Origin: Spirochaetota bacterium
Lineage (GTDB): Bacteria > Spirochaetota > B62-G9 > DRHN01
Length of the DNA stretch: 44,560 bases
Reading direction: 5' to 3'
Assembly: GCA_016934265.1 (NCBI GenBank)
Contig: JAFGTF010000121.1
Span: 1-44,560 of the forward strand
How positions within the stretch are numbered: the stretch's first letter is position 1; the number at the start of each line of letters is the position of its first letter. This document shows, piece by piece, positions 24,350-32,665 of the stretch. A model generated the notes under the pieces. It made no database searches. It had not been told where the DNA came from and saw only the letters and a list, made by a program, of their open reading frames with translations. The position numbers and the translations under genes were made by a program.

Positions 24350-25183
24350 ATGGTCAAAACCCGTGGGAGAAAAAAGAATTACCTCCCCATATGCGCCGCA
24401 GCCGTGGTCGCCGCAGCCGCAGTCTTTCTTTTATTGGTGCGGCCGCCCGGAAAGATTGTCCCTCCCCCTCCCGTTAAGGAAAAGAAGGGTGCACCGCCGG
24501 TGGAAAAGGAGGAGGTATACCGTATCGCGGTTATAATCGACGATGTGGGGTATCCGTCGGCGCGACTTAGCGAATATCTGGAATTCGGCGGCAAACTGAC
24601 CTTCAGCGTTCTCCCCGATTTGGAAATGTCGGGCGAATACGCCCGCCTCCTTCACGACGGCGGCTTCGAGGTGATGATCCATATACCGATGGAGCCGATC
24701 TCCTATCCCAAAACGGACCCGGGACCGCTTGCGATTCTTACGGGCGATACGCAACTCGACGTCGAGTACAAGCTCGGACGCATGGCGGCCGAAAACCCTC
24801 ACGCGGTGGGTGCGAACAATCATATGGGCTCAAAAGCGACGCAGGACCGCCTTTTAATGCGATACACCCTGGATTCGCTGAAAGAAAGGGGGCTTTTTTT
24901 CGTCGACAGCCTTACAACGAGCGGGTCATGCGGGTATGAGGTCGCGCGCGAGCGTAACGTTCCCGCGGCCAGACGGGACGTCTTCTTGGACAACGAGGAC
25001 AGCTTCGACCATATTAATGGCCAATTCGAACGACTGAAAACCCTGGCGAAACAGCAAACAACCGCAATCGGCATCGGACACATCACGAAGACGCACACGC
25101 TCGAGGTCCTGAAACGGCAGCTTCTTGAGCTCGAAAAAGAGCGGTTTATGCTCATATTCGCCTCTGAGGCGGTGGAGAATTAG
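24350..25183 (+). CDS. Divergent polysaccharide deacetylase family protein (YibQ-like)
   Basis: A 277-residue membrane-anchored protein. The start is ATG 24350, preceded by AGGAGAA; the open frame reaches upstream to 24200 but without sense. Residues about 11-30 form a single anchor helix, followed by a Pro/Lys-rich linker, then the NodB-like barrel. Family motifs are IAVIIDDVG, HIPMEP and NNHMGSKAT, where Asp and His ligate metal. The group (DUF610/YibQ) is found with cell-envelope and divisome genes, but its substrate is not established. It stands alone, divergent from the coiled-coil gene. Confidence 0.85.
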   Translation: MVKTRGRKKNYLPICAAAVVAAAAVFLLLVRPPGKIVPPPPVKEKKGAPPVEKEEVYRIAVIIDDVGYPSARLSEYLEFGGKLTFSVLPDLEMSGEYARLLHDGGFEVMIHIPMEPISYPKTDPGPLAILTGDTQLDVEYKLGRMAAENPHAVGANNHMGSKATQDRLLMRYTLDSLKERGLFFVDSLTTSGSCGYEVARERNVPAARRDVFLDNEDSFDHINGQFERLKTLAKQQTTAIGIGHITKTHTLEVLKRQLLELEKERFMLIFASEAVEN

Positions 25184-25514
25184 CCGTCTGATGTCGGCCA
25201 TTCGTTCTCACGGCACACCACAACATCTGTCGTGTCTTTATCATTATCGAGCCACAGATAGAGCAAAATTTTCATTGCGGACTCCTTCTCATATGCGGTA
25301 ATCCCGTCATCCCGACGGTAAATCGGCTTATTCATTCGTAAAAAGGTCACATCCATTGTCCGTGCATATACCTCTTTATGCAAGTAATCCGCACGCGTTT
25401 TTTACATCATACTGAAGGCTGTCACGACACCCGCCAGGGGACAGATCCCATTTTTCTATTGACGAACGGACACCGCGACCGATATTCTTTGCAAAACCAC
25501 AAGAAGGGAAACTC

Positions 25515-26558
25515 TTGAACATACTGGGGATAGAGACGTCGTGCGACGAGACATCGGCATCGGTGGTCCGCAACGGGACCCGGATCCTCAGTAATGTCGT
25601 GGCCACCCAGTTCGAGTTTCACGAGCGGTATGCGGGAGTCGTCCCGGAGATCGCTTCCCGGCGGCACAGCGAAGTCATCAACTACGTCATCGAAGAGGCG
25701 CTTGAGGAGGCCGGTACCGGTTTCGAAGGGATCGACGCGGTCGCCGTTTCCTCCCATCCCGGACTTATAGGATCTCTTCTCGTGGGACTGATCGCCGCGA
25801 AGACGATAGCGGCCTCTCTCGCCATCCCGCTCATAGGGATAAATCATATCGAGGCGCATCTCTACTCCGTGCATTTCGACAATGACCCGGTATATCCCCT
25901 CATCGCCCTCATCATTTCGGGCGGACACACGCTTCTTTTGCGCTCGGAGAGTATCGGCGGTTACGAGATTCTGGGAAGCACTCTGGACGACGCCGCCGGC
26001 GAGGCCTTCGACAAGGTGGCGAAACATCTCGGTCTCGGATACCCAGGAGGACCGGCGATCGAGGAAACCGCGAAAAAAGGCGACGAAAACGCCTTTTTTT
26101 TTCCGATCGTGACGCTTGCGGGCGATAAAAGCAAAAACCATCCGGACCGGTACAACTTCAGCTACAGCGGCCTGAAGAACGCCGTCATCAATCAGTCCGA
26201 GCGGTTTAAAACACCCGGGGCCCGAAGTACCGCCTGTGACATCGCCGCCTCCTTTCAAAAGGCGGCAACGGACGTGCTCCTCATAAAGGCCAAACGGGCG
26301 GTAAAAGACCTCGGTATACGACGGGTGGCGGTTGCGGGCGGCGTCGCAAACAACAGCCGGGTCAGAAGGTTATTCATGAATGAAACCGAATTCGAAAGCT
26401 ATTTTCCCGCACGCGGGCTGACGCAGGACAACGCCGCAATGGTCGCCGGCCTCGCATATCACAAGCACGGGCTCGGCGAACGGTCCGATCTCGACCTTCA
26501 GCCGAGGTCGAGACTCGAGAACATCGTAAAGGGAAAGAGGAACACGCATGGGAAATGA
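25515..26558 (+). CDS. tsaD: tRNA N6-threonylcarbamoyladenosine transferase TsaD
   Basis: A 347-residue Kae1/TsaD protein, catalysing the last step of t6A37 formation on ANN-reading tRNAs with TsaB and TsaE. It begins at TTG 25515 after GAAGGGAAA, giving MNILGIETSCDETSASVV, the exact family start. The metal ligands are His111 and His115 in NHIEAHLYSVH. The nucleotide site contains ISGGHT and GGPAIEE, and the C-terminal VAGGVANNSRVR and TQDNAAMVA are typical. It overlaps lysS by 11 nt, so the two form an operon. Confidence 0.96.
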   Translation: MNILGIETSCDETSASVVRNGTRILSNVVATQFEFHERYAGVVPEIASRRHSEVINYVIEEALEEAGTGFEGIDAVAVSSHPGLIGSLLVGLIAAKTIAASLAIPLIGINHIEAHLYSVHFDNDPVYPLIALIISGGHTLLLRSESIGGYEILGSTLDDAAGEAFDKVAKHLGLGYPGGPAIEETAKKGDENAFFFPIVTLAGDKSKNHPDRYNFSYSGLKNAVINQSERFKTPGARSTACDIAASFQKAATDVLLIKAKRAVKDLGIRRVAVAGGVANNSRVRRLFMNETEFESYFPARGLTQDNAAMVAGLAYHKHGLGERSDLDLQPRSRLENIVKGKRNTHGK

Positions 26559-28008
26559 CGAAAGAGAGGTACGCCTGAAGAAGATCGAGGAGATCCGCAA
26601 GATAGGCGTTTTTCCCTACAAGGACAGGTTCGAGAGAAACCGCACCCTCCTCGAGGCGGGCGGGCTTGCCGTCGGCACGGAAAACGTCCGGATCGCGGGC
26701 CGGGTGATGACGATACGAAAGTTCGGCAAGCTGATATTCGCCACTCTAAAAGACAACACGGGAAAGCTCCAGATCGCACTACAGGCGCAGGAGATCGAGG
26801 CCGGGTTGTTCTCGTTCTTCAAGAAATATATCGACATCGGGGATTTCGTCGGCGCGGCGGGCTCTATCTTCAAGACAAAGCTTGGAGAGGTCACGTTGGA
26901 CGTAGGACGGTTCGAGCTCCTTTCCAAGGCGCTTCGTCCCCTCCCTGAAAAGTGGCACGGCCTGCAGGAGCGCGAGCTGCTCTACCGCAGGCGCTACCTC
27001 GATCTCTGCATGAACGAGGGAACCCTCGAGAAGTTCGAAAAAAGGACGCGCATCATCAGGGCGATGCGGGACTATCTCGACAGACACGGTTTCATAGAGG
27101 TCGAGACGCCCGTCCTCCAGACGAAGCCTTCCGGCGCGATCGCGACGCCGTTTACCACACACCACAACGCGCTCGACTTAGACCTGTACCTCCGGATCGC
27201 ACCGGAGACCTATCTCAAGCGTTGTATCGCGGGAGGGCTCGACAGGGTGTACGAGTTCGCACGCTGTTTCAGGAACGAGGGGATCGACCCGTCGCACCTG
27301 CAGGATTTCACGCTGCTCGAGTGGTATGCCGCATTCTGGAACTATTCGGACAACATGAAGTTCACAAAAGAGCTTATCGCCGACGTCGTCTCGGCGGTGA
27401 ACGGAAAGACCGAGGTAACGTTCGGCGAAAAGAAGATCGATTTCGGGGGTGAGTGGGAGACGTGGAGCGTACGCGATCTTCTGCTTCGCGACGCCGGTAT
27501 CGACATCTTTCAGGTCGAAGGTGGGGACGAGCGGGGGTTGAGAAAGGCGCTCGACGAGCGCGGTATCGAGATAGAGGACTCCGATAAGATGGGGTTCGGA
27601 CCTCTGGTGGATGCGCTATACAAGAAAGTGTCCCGGCCGAACCTCGACGGTCCCGTCTTCTTGATCCATCATCCTATCGGGCTTTCTCCGCTTTCCAGGA
27701 AAAACGACGAAGACGCCAGGGTCACCGACCGCTTTCAGGTCGTGGTAAACGGCTGGGAGATCGTGAACGCCTACAGTGAGCTCGTCGACCCCGTAGACCA
27801 GCGCGAACGGTTCGAAACGCAGGCCGAGCTCAGGCGGCGCGGCGATGCCGAAGCGATGCCAGTCGACGAGGACTTCTTAGAGGCGATGGAATACGGCATG
27901 CCGCCGATATCCGGCCTCGGTCTCGGCGTCGACAGGTTCGTCGCGCTCCTCCTGAATGAGGAAAACCTGCGAGACGTCATCCTCTTCCCGCTCATGCGGC
28001 CGCTTTAA
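26548..28008 (+). CDS. lysS: Lysyl-tRNA synthetase, class II
   Basis: A 486-residue class IIb synthetase. The N-terminal OB-fold anticodon domain (about 45-150) includes VRIAGRVMTIRKFGKLIFA. Motif 2 is FRNEGIDPSHLQDFTLLEWY and motif 3 GLGLGVDRFVALLLNEENLRDVILFP. RRRYLDLCMNEG precedes the catalytic domain as usual. It overlaps the end of tsaD and is followed by an intrinsic terminator that overlaps its stop region. It is an ordinary housekeeping gene. Confidence 0.96.
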   Translation: MGNDEREVRLKKIEEIRKIGVFPYKDRFERNRTLLEAGGLAVGTENVRIAGRVMTIRKFGKLIFATLKDNTGKLQIALQAQEIEAGLFSFFKKYIDIGDFVGAAGSIFKTKLGEVTLDVGRFELLSKALRPLPEKWHGLQERELLYRRRYLDLCMNEGTLEKFEKRTRIIRAMRDYLDRHGFIEVETPVLQTKPSGAIATPFTTHHNALDLDLYLRIAPETYLKRCIAGGLDRVYEFARCFRNEGIDPSHLQDFTLLEWYAAFWNYSDNMKFTKELIADVVSAVNGKTEVTFGEKKIDFGGEWETWSVRDLLLRDAGIDIFQVEGGDERGLRKALDERGIEIEDSDKMGFGPLVDALYKKVSRPNLDGPVFLIHHPIGLSPLSRKNDEDARVTDRFQVVVNGWEIVNAYSELVDPVDQRERFETQAELRRRGDAEAMPVDEDFLEAMEYGMPPISGLGLGVDRFVALLLNEENLRDVILFPLMRPL

Positions 28009-28030
28009 AACCGGCGTGCATTCTTTTTTT
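27994..28030 (+). terminator. Intrinsic terminator of tsaD-lysS
   Basis: ATGC-GGCCG pairs with CGGC-GTGCAT across a 9-nt loop (8 bp with a small internal loop), followed by TTCTTTTTTT. The stem begins within the last lysS codons. Confidence 0.6.
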
Positions 28031-28062
28031 AGTTCTTCTCCAATTTCCTTGCTGATATTCGA

Positions 28063-28235
28063 GGTTCTTCTCCGATTTAGGTGAAAAAATACAATGAAAG
28101 TAGTTACTAACTATAAGCATTACCATGAGTTATATTGATCTTTTCTTGCATGATATCTCACGCAGTGTCAAACAAACGTTATGGGTGTCATGATTAATAT
28201 TCCCATATTTATTGCAACTATTTTGGAGAAGAACC
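28063..28235. mobile_element. 173-bp MITE-like element with inverted ends and 8-bp duplication
   Basis: Both ends begin GGTTCTTCTCC (11 bp identical, inverted), and similarity continues inward for about 29 bases. The flanks are ATATTCGA (28055-28062) and ATATTTGA (28236-28243), an 8-bp direct repeat with one mismatch. The interior is AT-rich and has no reading frame. A further end-like copy, GTTCTTCTCCAA, lies at 28032-28043 in the direction of the left end. Ends starting GG-TTCTT with 8-bp duplications are what I expect of ISL3-family transposition, so a non-autonomous ISL3-type derivative is likely. Confidence 0.65.
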
Positions 28236-28720
28236 ATATTTGACTATAAATCACGTGAATTATAAATTGAACAAAGGGTAAAAGTCTTTTGTATTAGTTT
28301 CTATTCAGTTTCTGTATTTATGATAGAAACCCTCGCTCTGTTTTATACCACGATTTTTAAAGTACTATTGCAGTAAAAACAGTATTCAATGTGGAAAATG
28401 GCCTTTTTAGTTTATGCGATTATCCTTATCAACTAATTCGGATAAGCGCCTTTTTTATAGCCATTATCTGGACGGAAAACATTATATATTCGGTATTCAA
28501 CCTGAAAGAAGAATCACGCTGTGGCGCGATACTGCGCGTTCTTCTGTAATCGAATACATCCCTCGCATCGGCTTCAAACGGCATCAGCGCCGCCAGGATT
28601 CTTCTATTTACCCTTCACGGTATCGATATTAAATTATTAAGTGCCTGCTGTGTTTGTGATGGCGGTTACCATATTTTGAGCCAACACTCAGAATAACGGG
28701 ATGTCAACATCTGGCTGTGG
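28236..28720. other. AT-rich non-coding stretch after the MITE
   Basis: About 480 bases of markedly lower GC than the flanks. An inverted repeat GTTTCTAT/ATAGAAAC (28297-28330) and TTATCC/GGATAA followed by GCGCCTTTTTT (28414-28456) are visible; the second is terminator-like on the plus strand. A 72-codon frame (28414-28632) lacks a ribosome-binding site and family. This looks like foreign or decayed DNA. Confidence 0.35.
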
Positions 28721-28773
28721 AATGCGCTCGCCCTAGTGGTTTAAGAGCACATGAAGCAGGCGTGAGACGACCC

Positions 28774-28803
28774 ACCTGGTTATCCAGGTTCAAAAAAGGA
28801 ACC
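28774..28803 (+). promoter_or_regulatory. Mutually exclusive hairpins in the iorA leader
   Basis: ACCTGG-TTAT-CCAGGT (28774-28789) and GGTTC-AAAAAAG-GAACC (28787-28803) share bases 28787-28789 and cannot fully form together. They lie 55-85 nt upstream of the iorA start; GCGGGTTTTTT follows at 28818. This resembles an attenuator, but no known riboswitch core was recognised. Confidence 0.3.
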
Positions 28804-28858
28804 GGCACACGGCACCAGCGGGTTTTTTATACCCTCACAATCCAGTACCGGAGCGAAA

Positions 28859-30616
28859 ATGAAACGTCTGTTGTCAGGAAACGAGGCCTTTGCACGCGGT
28901 GCATATGAAGGCGGCGTGGCGGTGGCGAGCGGTTATCCGGGCACCCCGAGCACCGAGATACTCGAGAATCTCGTATCGTACGGCGAAGTGTACTGCGAGT
29001 GGTCGCCGAATGAGAAGGTGGCGCTTGAAGTGGCCGCAGGCGCCGCGATGACCGGAGTCCGCGCGATGGCGACGATGAAGCACGTCGGACTCAACGTCGC
29101 GGCCGATCCGCTCATGACCCTCTCCTACACGGGGATCGAAGGGGGACTGGTTGTGCTGGTCTGCGACGACCCCGGCATGCACTCCTCTCAGAACGAGCAG
29201 GACTCGAGAAACTACGCCCGGTTCGCAAAGGTGCCGCTCATCGAACCGTCCGACTCCGACGAGGCGAGGCGGTACGTCGGACTCGCACTCGAGATCTCGG
29301 AACAGTTCGATACTCCCGTCATCCTGAGGGGAACCACACGCATATCGCACTCGAAGGGGGTTGTGGAAACCGAACAGCGCCGTCACACGAGCGTGCCCAG
29401 ATGGGAAAAGAAACCGCAAAAATATCTCATGGTCCCACTGTATGCACGACAGAGGAGAGTCTTCGTACAACAGCGGCTCGAACGGCTCACCGGCTATGCG
29501 GAACGCCTCGACGAGAACAAAACGATCCTGCGGGACAGGCGAATCGGAATAATAACTTCGGGAATCAGCTACCAGTATGTCGAGGAGGTGTTTTCCGAAG
29601 CCTCGATACTGAAGCTTGCAATGAGCTATCCGTTCCCGCGGAGCCTTATCGAGGCCTTCGCCAGGGAGGTGGAGATCCTCCTCGTCGTCGAGGAGCTGGA
29701 CGGTTTCATTACCGATTACGTCCGGTCATTGGGAATCACGCCGGCGGGAACCGATCTTTTGCCCCGTATCGGGGAACTCTCACCCGACACGCTCGAGGAG
29801 GTCAAAGCACGCCTCTTTCCCGAAACGAAGAAGAAGCCCGCTCCTTTTTTTGTTTCACCCGCAGAACATCAGGCGCCCCCCCGTCCGCCCGTGCTGTGCC
29901 CCGGCTGCCCCCACCGCAGCGTCTTTTATGCGCTGAAAAAGTTCAAGCCCGTGGTAATCGGAGACATCGGGTGCTACAGTCTCGGGGGACTGAAACCGCT
30001 CGAGTCCCTCGATACGATACTATGCATGGGCGCCGGTATCAGCGCGGCCATGGGCGTGTCCAAGAGCGGAATCGACCGCCCGGTTGTCGGCATACTGGGC
30101 GATTCCACCTTCTTTCACTCCGGAATCACCGGCCTGCTCGACATCGGCTACAATCGCGGCGATCTCGTCATCATCGTTTTGGATAACCGCGTCACCGCGA
30201 TGACCGGTCATCAGGAGCACCCGGGCACCGGCCGGACACTGAGCGGAGAATCGACCTTCAGCGCCAGTATAGAGCGGTTCGCATCCGCGGCGGGAATCGA
30301 GCGTATCAGGGTCTTCGATCCCTACGATATGAAGGAGACGGAAAATGCGCTCGACGAGGAGATCGCCCGGAAAGGGTGTTCTCTGCTCATATCGAGGAGG
30401 CCGTGCATCCTCAGGGACAAATCGCGTCAGGCGAAGACCCTCCGCGTCGACCCGGACCGGTGCAGGGGGTGCGGGCTCTGTCTCGGTCTCGGCTGTCCCG
30501 CAATAGAGAAGGCCGCTCGTGGCGGGGGAGAATGGACCGCGCAAATCAACCCCGCGCTCTGTACGGGATGCGGCATATGCGGTTCGATCTGTCCTTTTGA
30601 TGCGATTGGTGAATAG
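28859..30616 (+). CDS. iorA: Indolepyruvate:ferredoxin oxidoreductase alpha subunit
   Basis: The 585-residue large subunit. The N-terminal pyruvate-ferredoxin-oxidoreductase-like domain begins MKRLLSGNEAFARGAYEGGV and has GYPGTPSTEI. The thiamine diphosphate domain contains CPGCPHRSVFYALK, GDIGCYSLGG, and GDSTFFHSG with the downstream Asn in LDNRVTAMTG. Two 4Fe-4S motifs close the protein (CRGCGLC and CTGCGICGSICP). With IorB it oxidatively decarboxylates aryl-pyruvates from aromatic amino acids to acyl-CoA, reducing ferredoxin. No iorB follows; the next gene is csrA on the other strand, so the partner must be elsewhere. Shine-Dalgarno GGAG is 8 nt upstream of the start. Confidence 0.94.
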   Translation: MKRLLSGNEAFARGAYEGGVAVASGYPGTPSTEILENLVSYGEVYCEWSPNEKVALEVAAGAAMTGVRAMATMKHVGLNVAADPLMTLSYTGIEGGLVVLVCDDPGMHSSQNEQDSRNYARFAKVPLIEPSDSDEARRYVGLALEISEQFDTPVILRGTTRISHSKGVVETEQRRHTSVPRWEKKPQKYLMVPLYARQRRVFVQQRLERLTGYAERLDENKTILRDRRIGIITSGISYQYVEEVFSEASILKLAMSYPFPRSLIEAFAREVEILLVVEELDGFITDYVRSLGITPAGTDLLPRIGELSPDTLEEVKARLFPETKKKPAPFFVSPAEHQAPPRPPVLCPGCPHRSVFYALKKFKPVVIGDIGCYSLGGLKPLESLDTILCMGAGISAAMGVSKSGIDRPVVGILGDSTFFHSGITGLLDIGYNRGDLVIIVLDNRVTAMTGHQEHPGTGRTLSGESTFSASIERFASAAGIERIRVFDPYDMKETENALDEEIARKGCSLLISRRPCILRDKSRQAKTLRVDPDRCRGCGLCLGLGCPAIEKAARGGGEWTAQINPALCTGCGICGSICPFDAIGE

Positions 30617-30658
30617 ACTCCGGCAGGGTACCGAACAAAGGCCGGTCAGCCCACGTTC

Positions 30659-30895
30659 TTAGTTCTTCTTTTTCTTCAGCATTCCGCCGATCCGGATGAT
30701 CCGGTCGACGGCTGTCTTCGATGCATCTATGTTCTCATGTTGTATCGCGAGGTAGATCTCTTTTCTGTGAACCGTTATCCTCTTCGGGGCCGAGATGCCG
30801 AGCTTTACCGAGTCTCCCTTGATCTCTACTACCGTTATCTCCGTCTCGTCCCCGATCATGATGCTCTCGTCGACTTTTCGCGTAAGCACGAGCAT
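30659..30895 (-). CDS. csrA: Carbon storage regulator CsrA
   Basis: An RNA-binding homodimer that recognises GGA in hairpin loops and represses translation, classically of flagellin. The 78-residue protein starts [15 protein letters not shown], with the RNA-contacting Leu4 and Arg6 and the C-terminal-strand Arg44 (TVHRKEIY). The tail is lysine-rich (MLKKKKN) and longer than the 61 residues of E. coli. Two in-frame ATGs exist, at 30901 and 30895. GGAG lies 8 nt before the second and only 2 nt before the first, so the second is chosen. It is coupled to fliW, whose TGA overlaps this start. Confidence 0.95.
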   Translation of the reverse strand: MLVLTRKVDESIMIGDETEITVVEIKGDSVKLGISAPKRITVHRKEIYLAIQHENIDASKTAVDRIIRIGGMLKKKKN

Positions 30896-31353
30896 CAGCA
30901 TGTCTCCGCGAGCTTGGCGGATTCCCGCTTCATCTCCTCGAGTATGTAGTGTTTCACCCCGTAGTCGTCCCTCTGCGAGATCACCTGTCGCGCGACCCTC
31001 GTCTTTCTGTTTATGACGACGGGCCCCATGAGGTTCGCTGAAATCATGGACGGATCGTCGGGCACGGTGACAATGGCGAAATCCAGCATGTCGTCGAGCG
31101 ATTCGAGCGAAAGCTGCAGAAGCTCCGATTCGGAGATTGCCAGCTCGTAGTCCTCCATGAACACCCTCGGATCGATGAGAAGAAACGCCATATCCGGCTC
31201 GCAGGAGGCCTGCAGCCAGTAGAAGGGCCCCTCTTTCGAGTCGAGCATGTAGTAGTCGTGGATATCCTCGAACCCGATGAGCCCCTCGGGAAAGTGTACC
31301 TTTTGCTTCTCGTGTACCTCGATTTCGCCGTACGGCCTTGTCTTAAGCTTCAT
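30895..31353 (-). CDS. fliW: Flagellar assembly factor FliW
   Basis: FliW binds both flagellin and CsrA: free FliW releases flagellin mRNA from CsrA repression, while unassembled flagellin titrates FliW. The 152-residue protein starts at ATG 31353 ([13 protein letters not shown]) after GGAGGGAGAA; the 13 upstream codons are unlikely. Family segments are [38 protein letters not shown], and [19 protein letters not shown]. It lies between flgL and csrA, the conserved order, and its stop overlaps the csrA start. Confidence 0.96.
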   Translation of the reverse strand: MKLKTRPYGEIEVHEKQKVHFPEGLIGFEDIHDYYMLDSKEGPFYWLQASCEPDMAFLLIDPRVFMEDYELAISESELLQLSLESLDDMLDFAIVTVPDDPSMISANLMGPVVINRKTRVARQVISQRDDYGVKHYILEEMKRESAKLAETC

Positions 31354-31407
31354 TTCTCCCTCCTGAAAATCACGGTCTTTTCTATACGACACGGACCCCC
31401 CCCGCTT

Positions 31408-32643
31408 TTAGCGCAGGAAATCCAGAAGCGTAGGCTGAATAATACGCGCGGAAACCCCCAGCGCCGTCTGATACGCCAGCTCGAGCTGCTTCAGGTTCGT
31501 AATCGCATCGGCAACGTCTACATCCTCGTTTCTTGACAGTATCTCCTCGATCGACGTCTGATCGGAAATGACACGGGCCTTCACGATATCGAGCCTGCTC
31601 GACCGCGCGCCGAGCTCTGCCCTGTATTTGAGGACGTTGTCGAGCGCAAGATCTACCCCTGCAAGCGCCCTCGTACCGATATCCTCGCCGTCGTCCATAT
31701 AAAGCGAGTCGCGCAGCCTCTGCACCATATCGAAAACCGTGCCGCCGAACCGCCGGGCGGCGGGCGAAAGGTTTAAAGGCGGCGTTTTGCCGGATATGAC
31801 ACCGAGGTCCTGCATGACGCTCCCTCCCTCGATATCGGAGATCCATATATCCCTCGCGGACGACGTTTCTATAATGATGCCGCCGTTCATCCGGTTGACG
31901 GAGGCCCGAACCGGAACGTGGGCGTTGTTTATCCGATTCACTATCATCTCGATGTTGTCACCGGCCTTGAAGCCGACCCTGGTGCCGTTGATCATCACCG
32001 AAGCGTCCCCGCTCACGATATAGTCGGTCGCATCGACGGCCGAGAAAAGCATCGAGTTCTCCGCCCAGAAGATCTCGTTTCCCGCCACATTGACCGGAAG
32101 CACGTCGCCCCTCGCGATTTCCCTGTTCCTTTTGCCGATATCGCCGAAGTATTCGACGCGCTCGATCACCTCGCTCCCCGCATACTTGGAGAAGCTTCTC
32201 TTCACCCGGAACGGGTCTTCGAGCGTCTCGTTCCCAGCGAAGACCGCTTTGCCCTTGTACTTCGTGTTCGCGGTATTGACAAGCTCCTCCAAGAGCTCCT
32301 CGATCTCGACGGCGATCTTCGCCCTGTCATTCTTGGTATAGATTCCGTTCGCCCCCTGCACAGCGAGCTCCCTCACCCGCTGCAGGATCTCGGTCGTGGA
32401 GGCGAGCGCAGAGTCCGCGACGTTCATTCTGCTCTTGGCGTCGTCGATGTTCTTCTCGTACTGCTTAAGCTCGAAGAGGGCCCTGTTGTACAGGATGGAG
32501 TGGCCCACTCCGACGGGGTCCTCTCTCGGAATCCTCGCCTTTTTACCCGTCGCGACGTTGCTCTGCAGGTCGACCATCTTCTGCGAATTTCTCTTAACGA
32601 TGTTTATGAGATTGTCGCCCATCATACCATGTGTGATTCTCAT
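31408..32643 (-). CDS. flgL: Flagellar hook-associated protein 3 FlgL
   Basis: The hook-filament junction protein next to the flagellin filament, exported by the flagellar type III system. It has 411 residues, with the flagellin-like N-terminal helices (MRITHGMMGDNLINIVKRN, then LQSNVATGKKARIPREDPVG) and C-terminal D0 helix ending TALGVSARIIQPTLLDFL. The central region (about 140-300) forms the variable domain. It lies 22 nt downstream of flgK and 54 nt upstream of fliW, within the flgN-flgK-flgL-fliW-csrA unit. Confidence 0.94.
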   Translation of the reverse strand: MRITHGMMGDNLINIVKRNSQKMVDLQSNVATGKKARIPREDPVGVGHSILYNRALFELKQYEKNIDDAKSRMNVADSALASTTEILQRVRELAVQGANGIYTKNDRAKIAVEIEELLEELVNTANTKYKGKAVFAGNETLEDPFRVKRSFSKYAGSEVIERVEYFGDIGKRNREIARGDVLPVNVAGNEIFWAENSMLFSAVDATDYIVSGDASVMINGTRVGFKAGDNIEMIVNRINNAHVPVRASVNRMNGGIIIETSSARDIWISDIEGGSVMQDLGVISGKTPPLNLSPAARRFGGTVFDMVQRLRDSLYMDDGEDIGTRALAGVDLALDNVLKYRAELGARSSRLDIVKARVISDQTSIEEILSRNEDVDVADAITNLKQLELAYQTALGVSARIIQPTLLDFLR

Positions 32644-32665
32644 GACCTTCCCTCTTCCCGTACCG

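Noticed and set aside
25180-25383. A 67-codon minus-strand frame between the YibQ-type gene and tsaD
   Set aside because: No ribosome-binding site, no recognisable domain, and it overlaps the end of the deacetylase gene.
28720-28800. tRNA-like stretch upstream of iorA (TAGTGGTTTAAGAGC, later GGTTCAA)
   Set aside because: No 7-bp acceptor stem, anticodon arm or T-arm can be folded in the right order.
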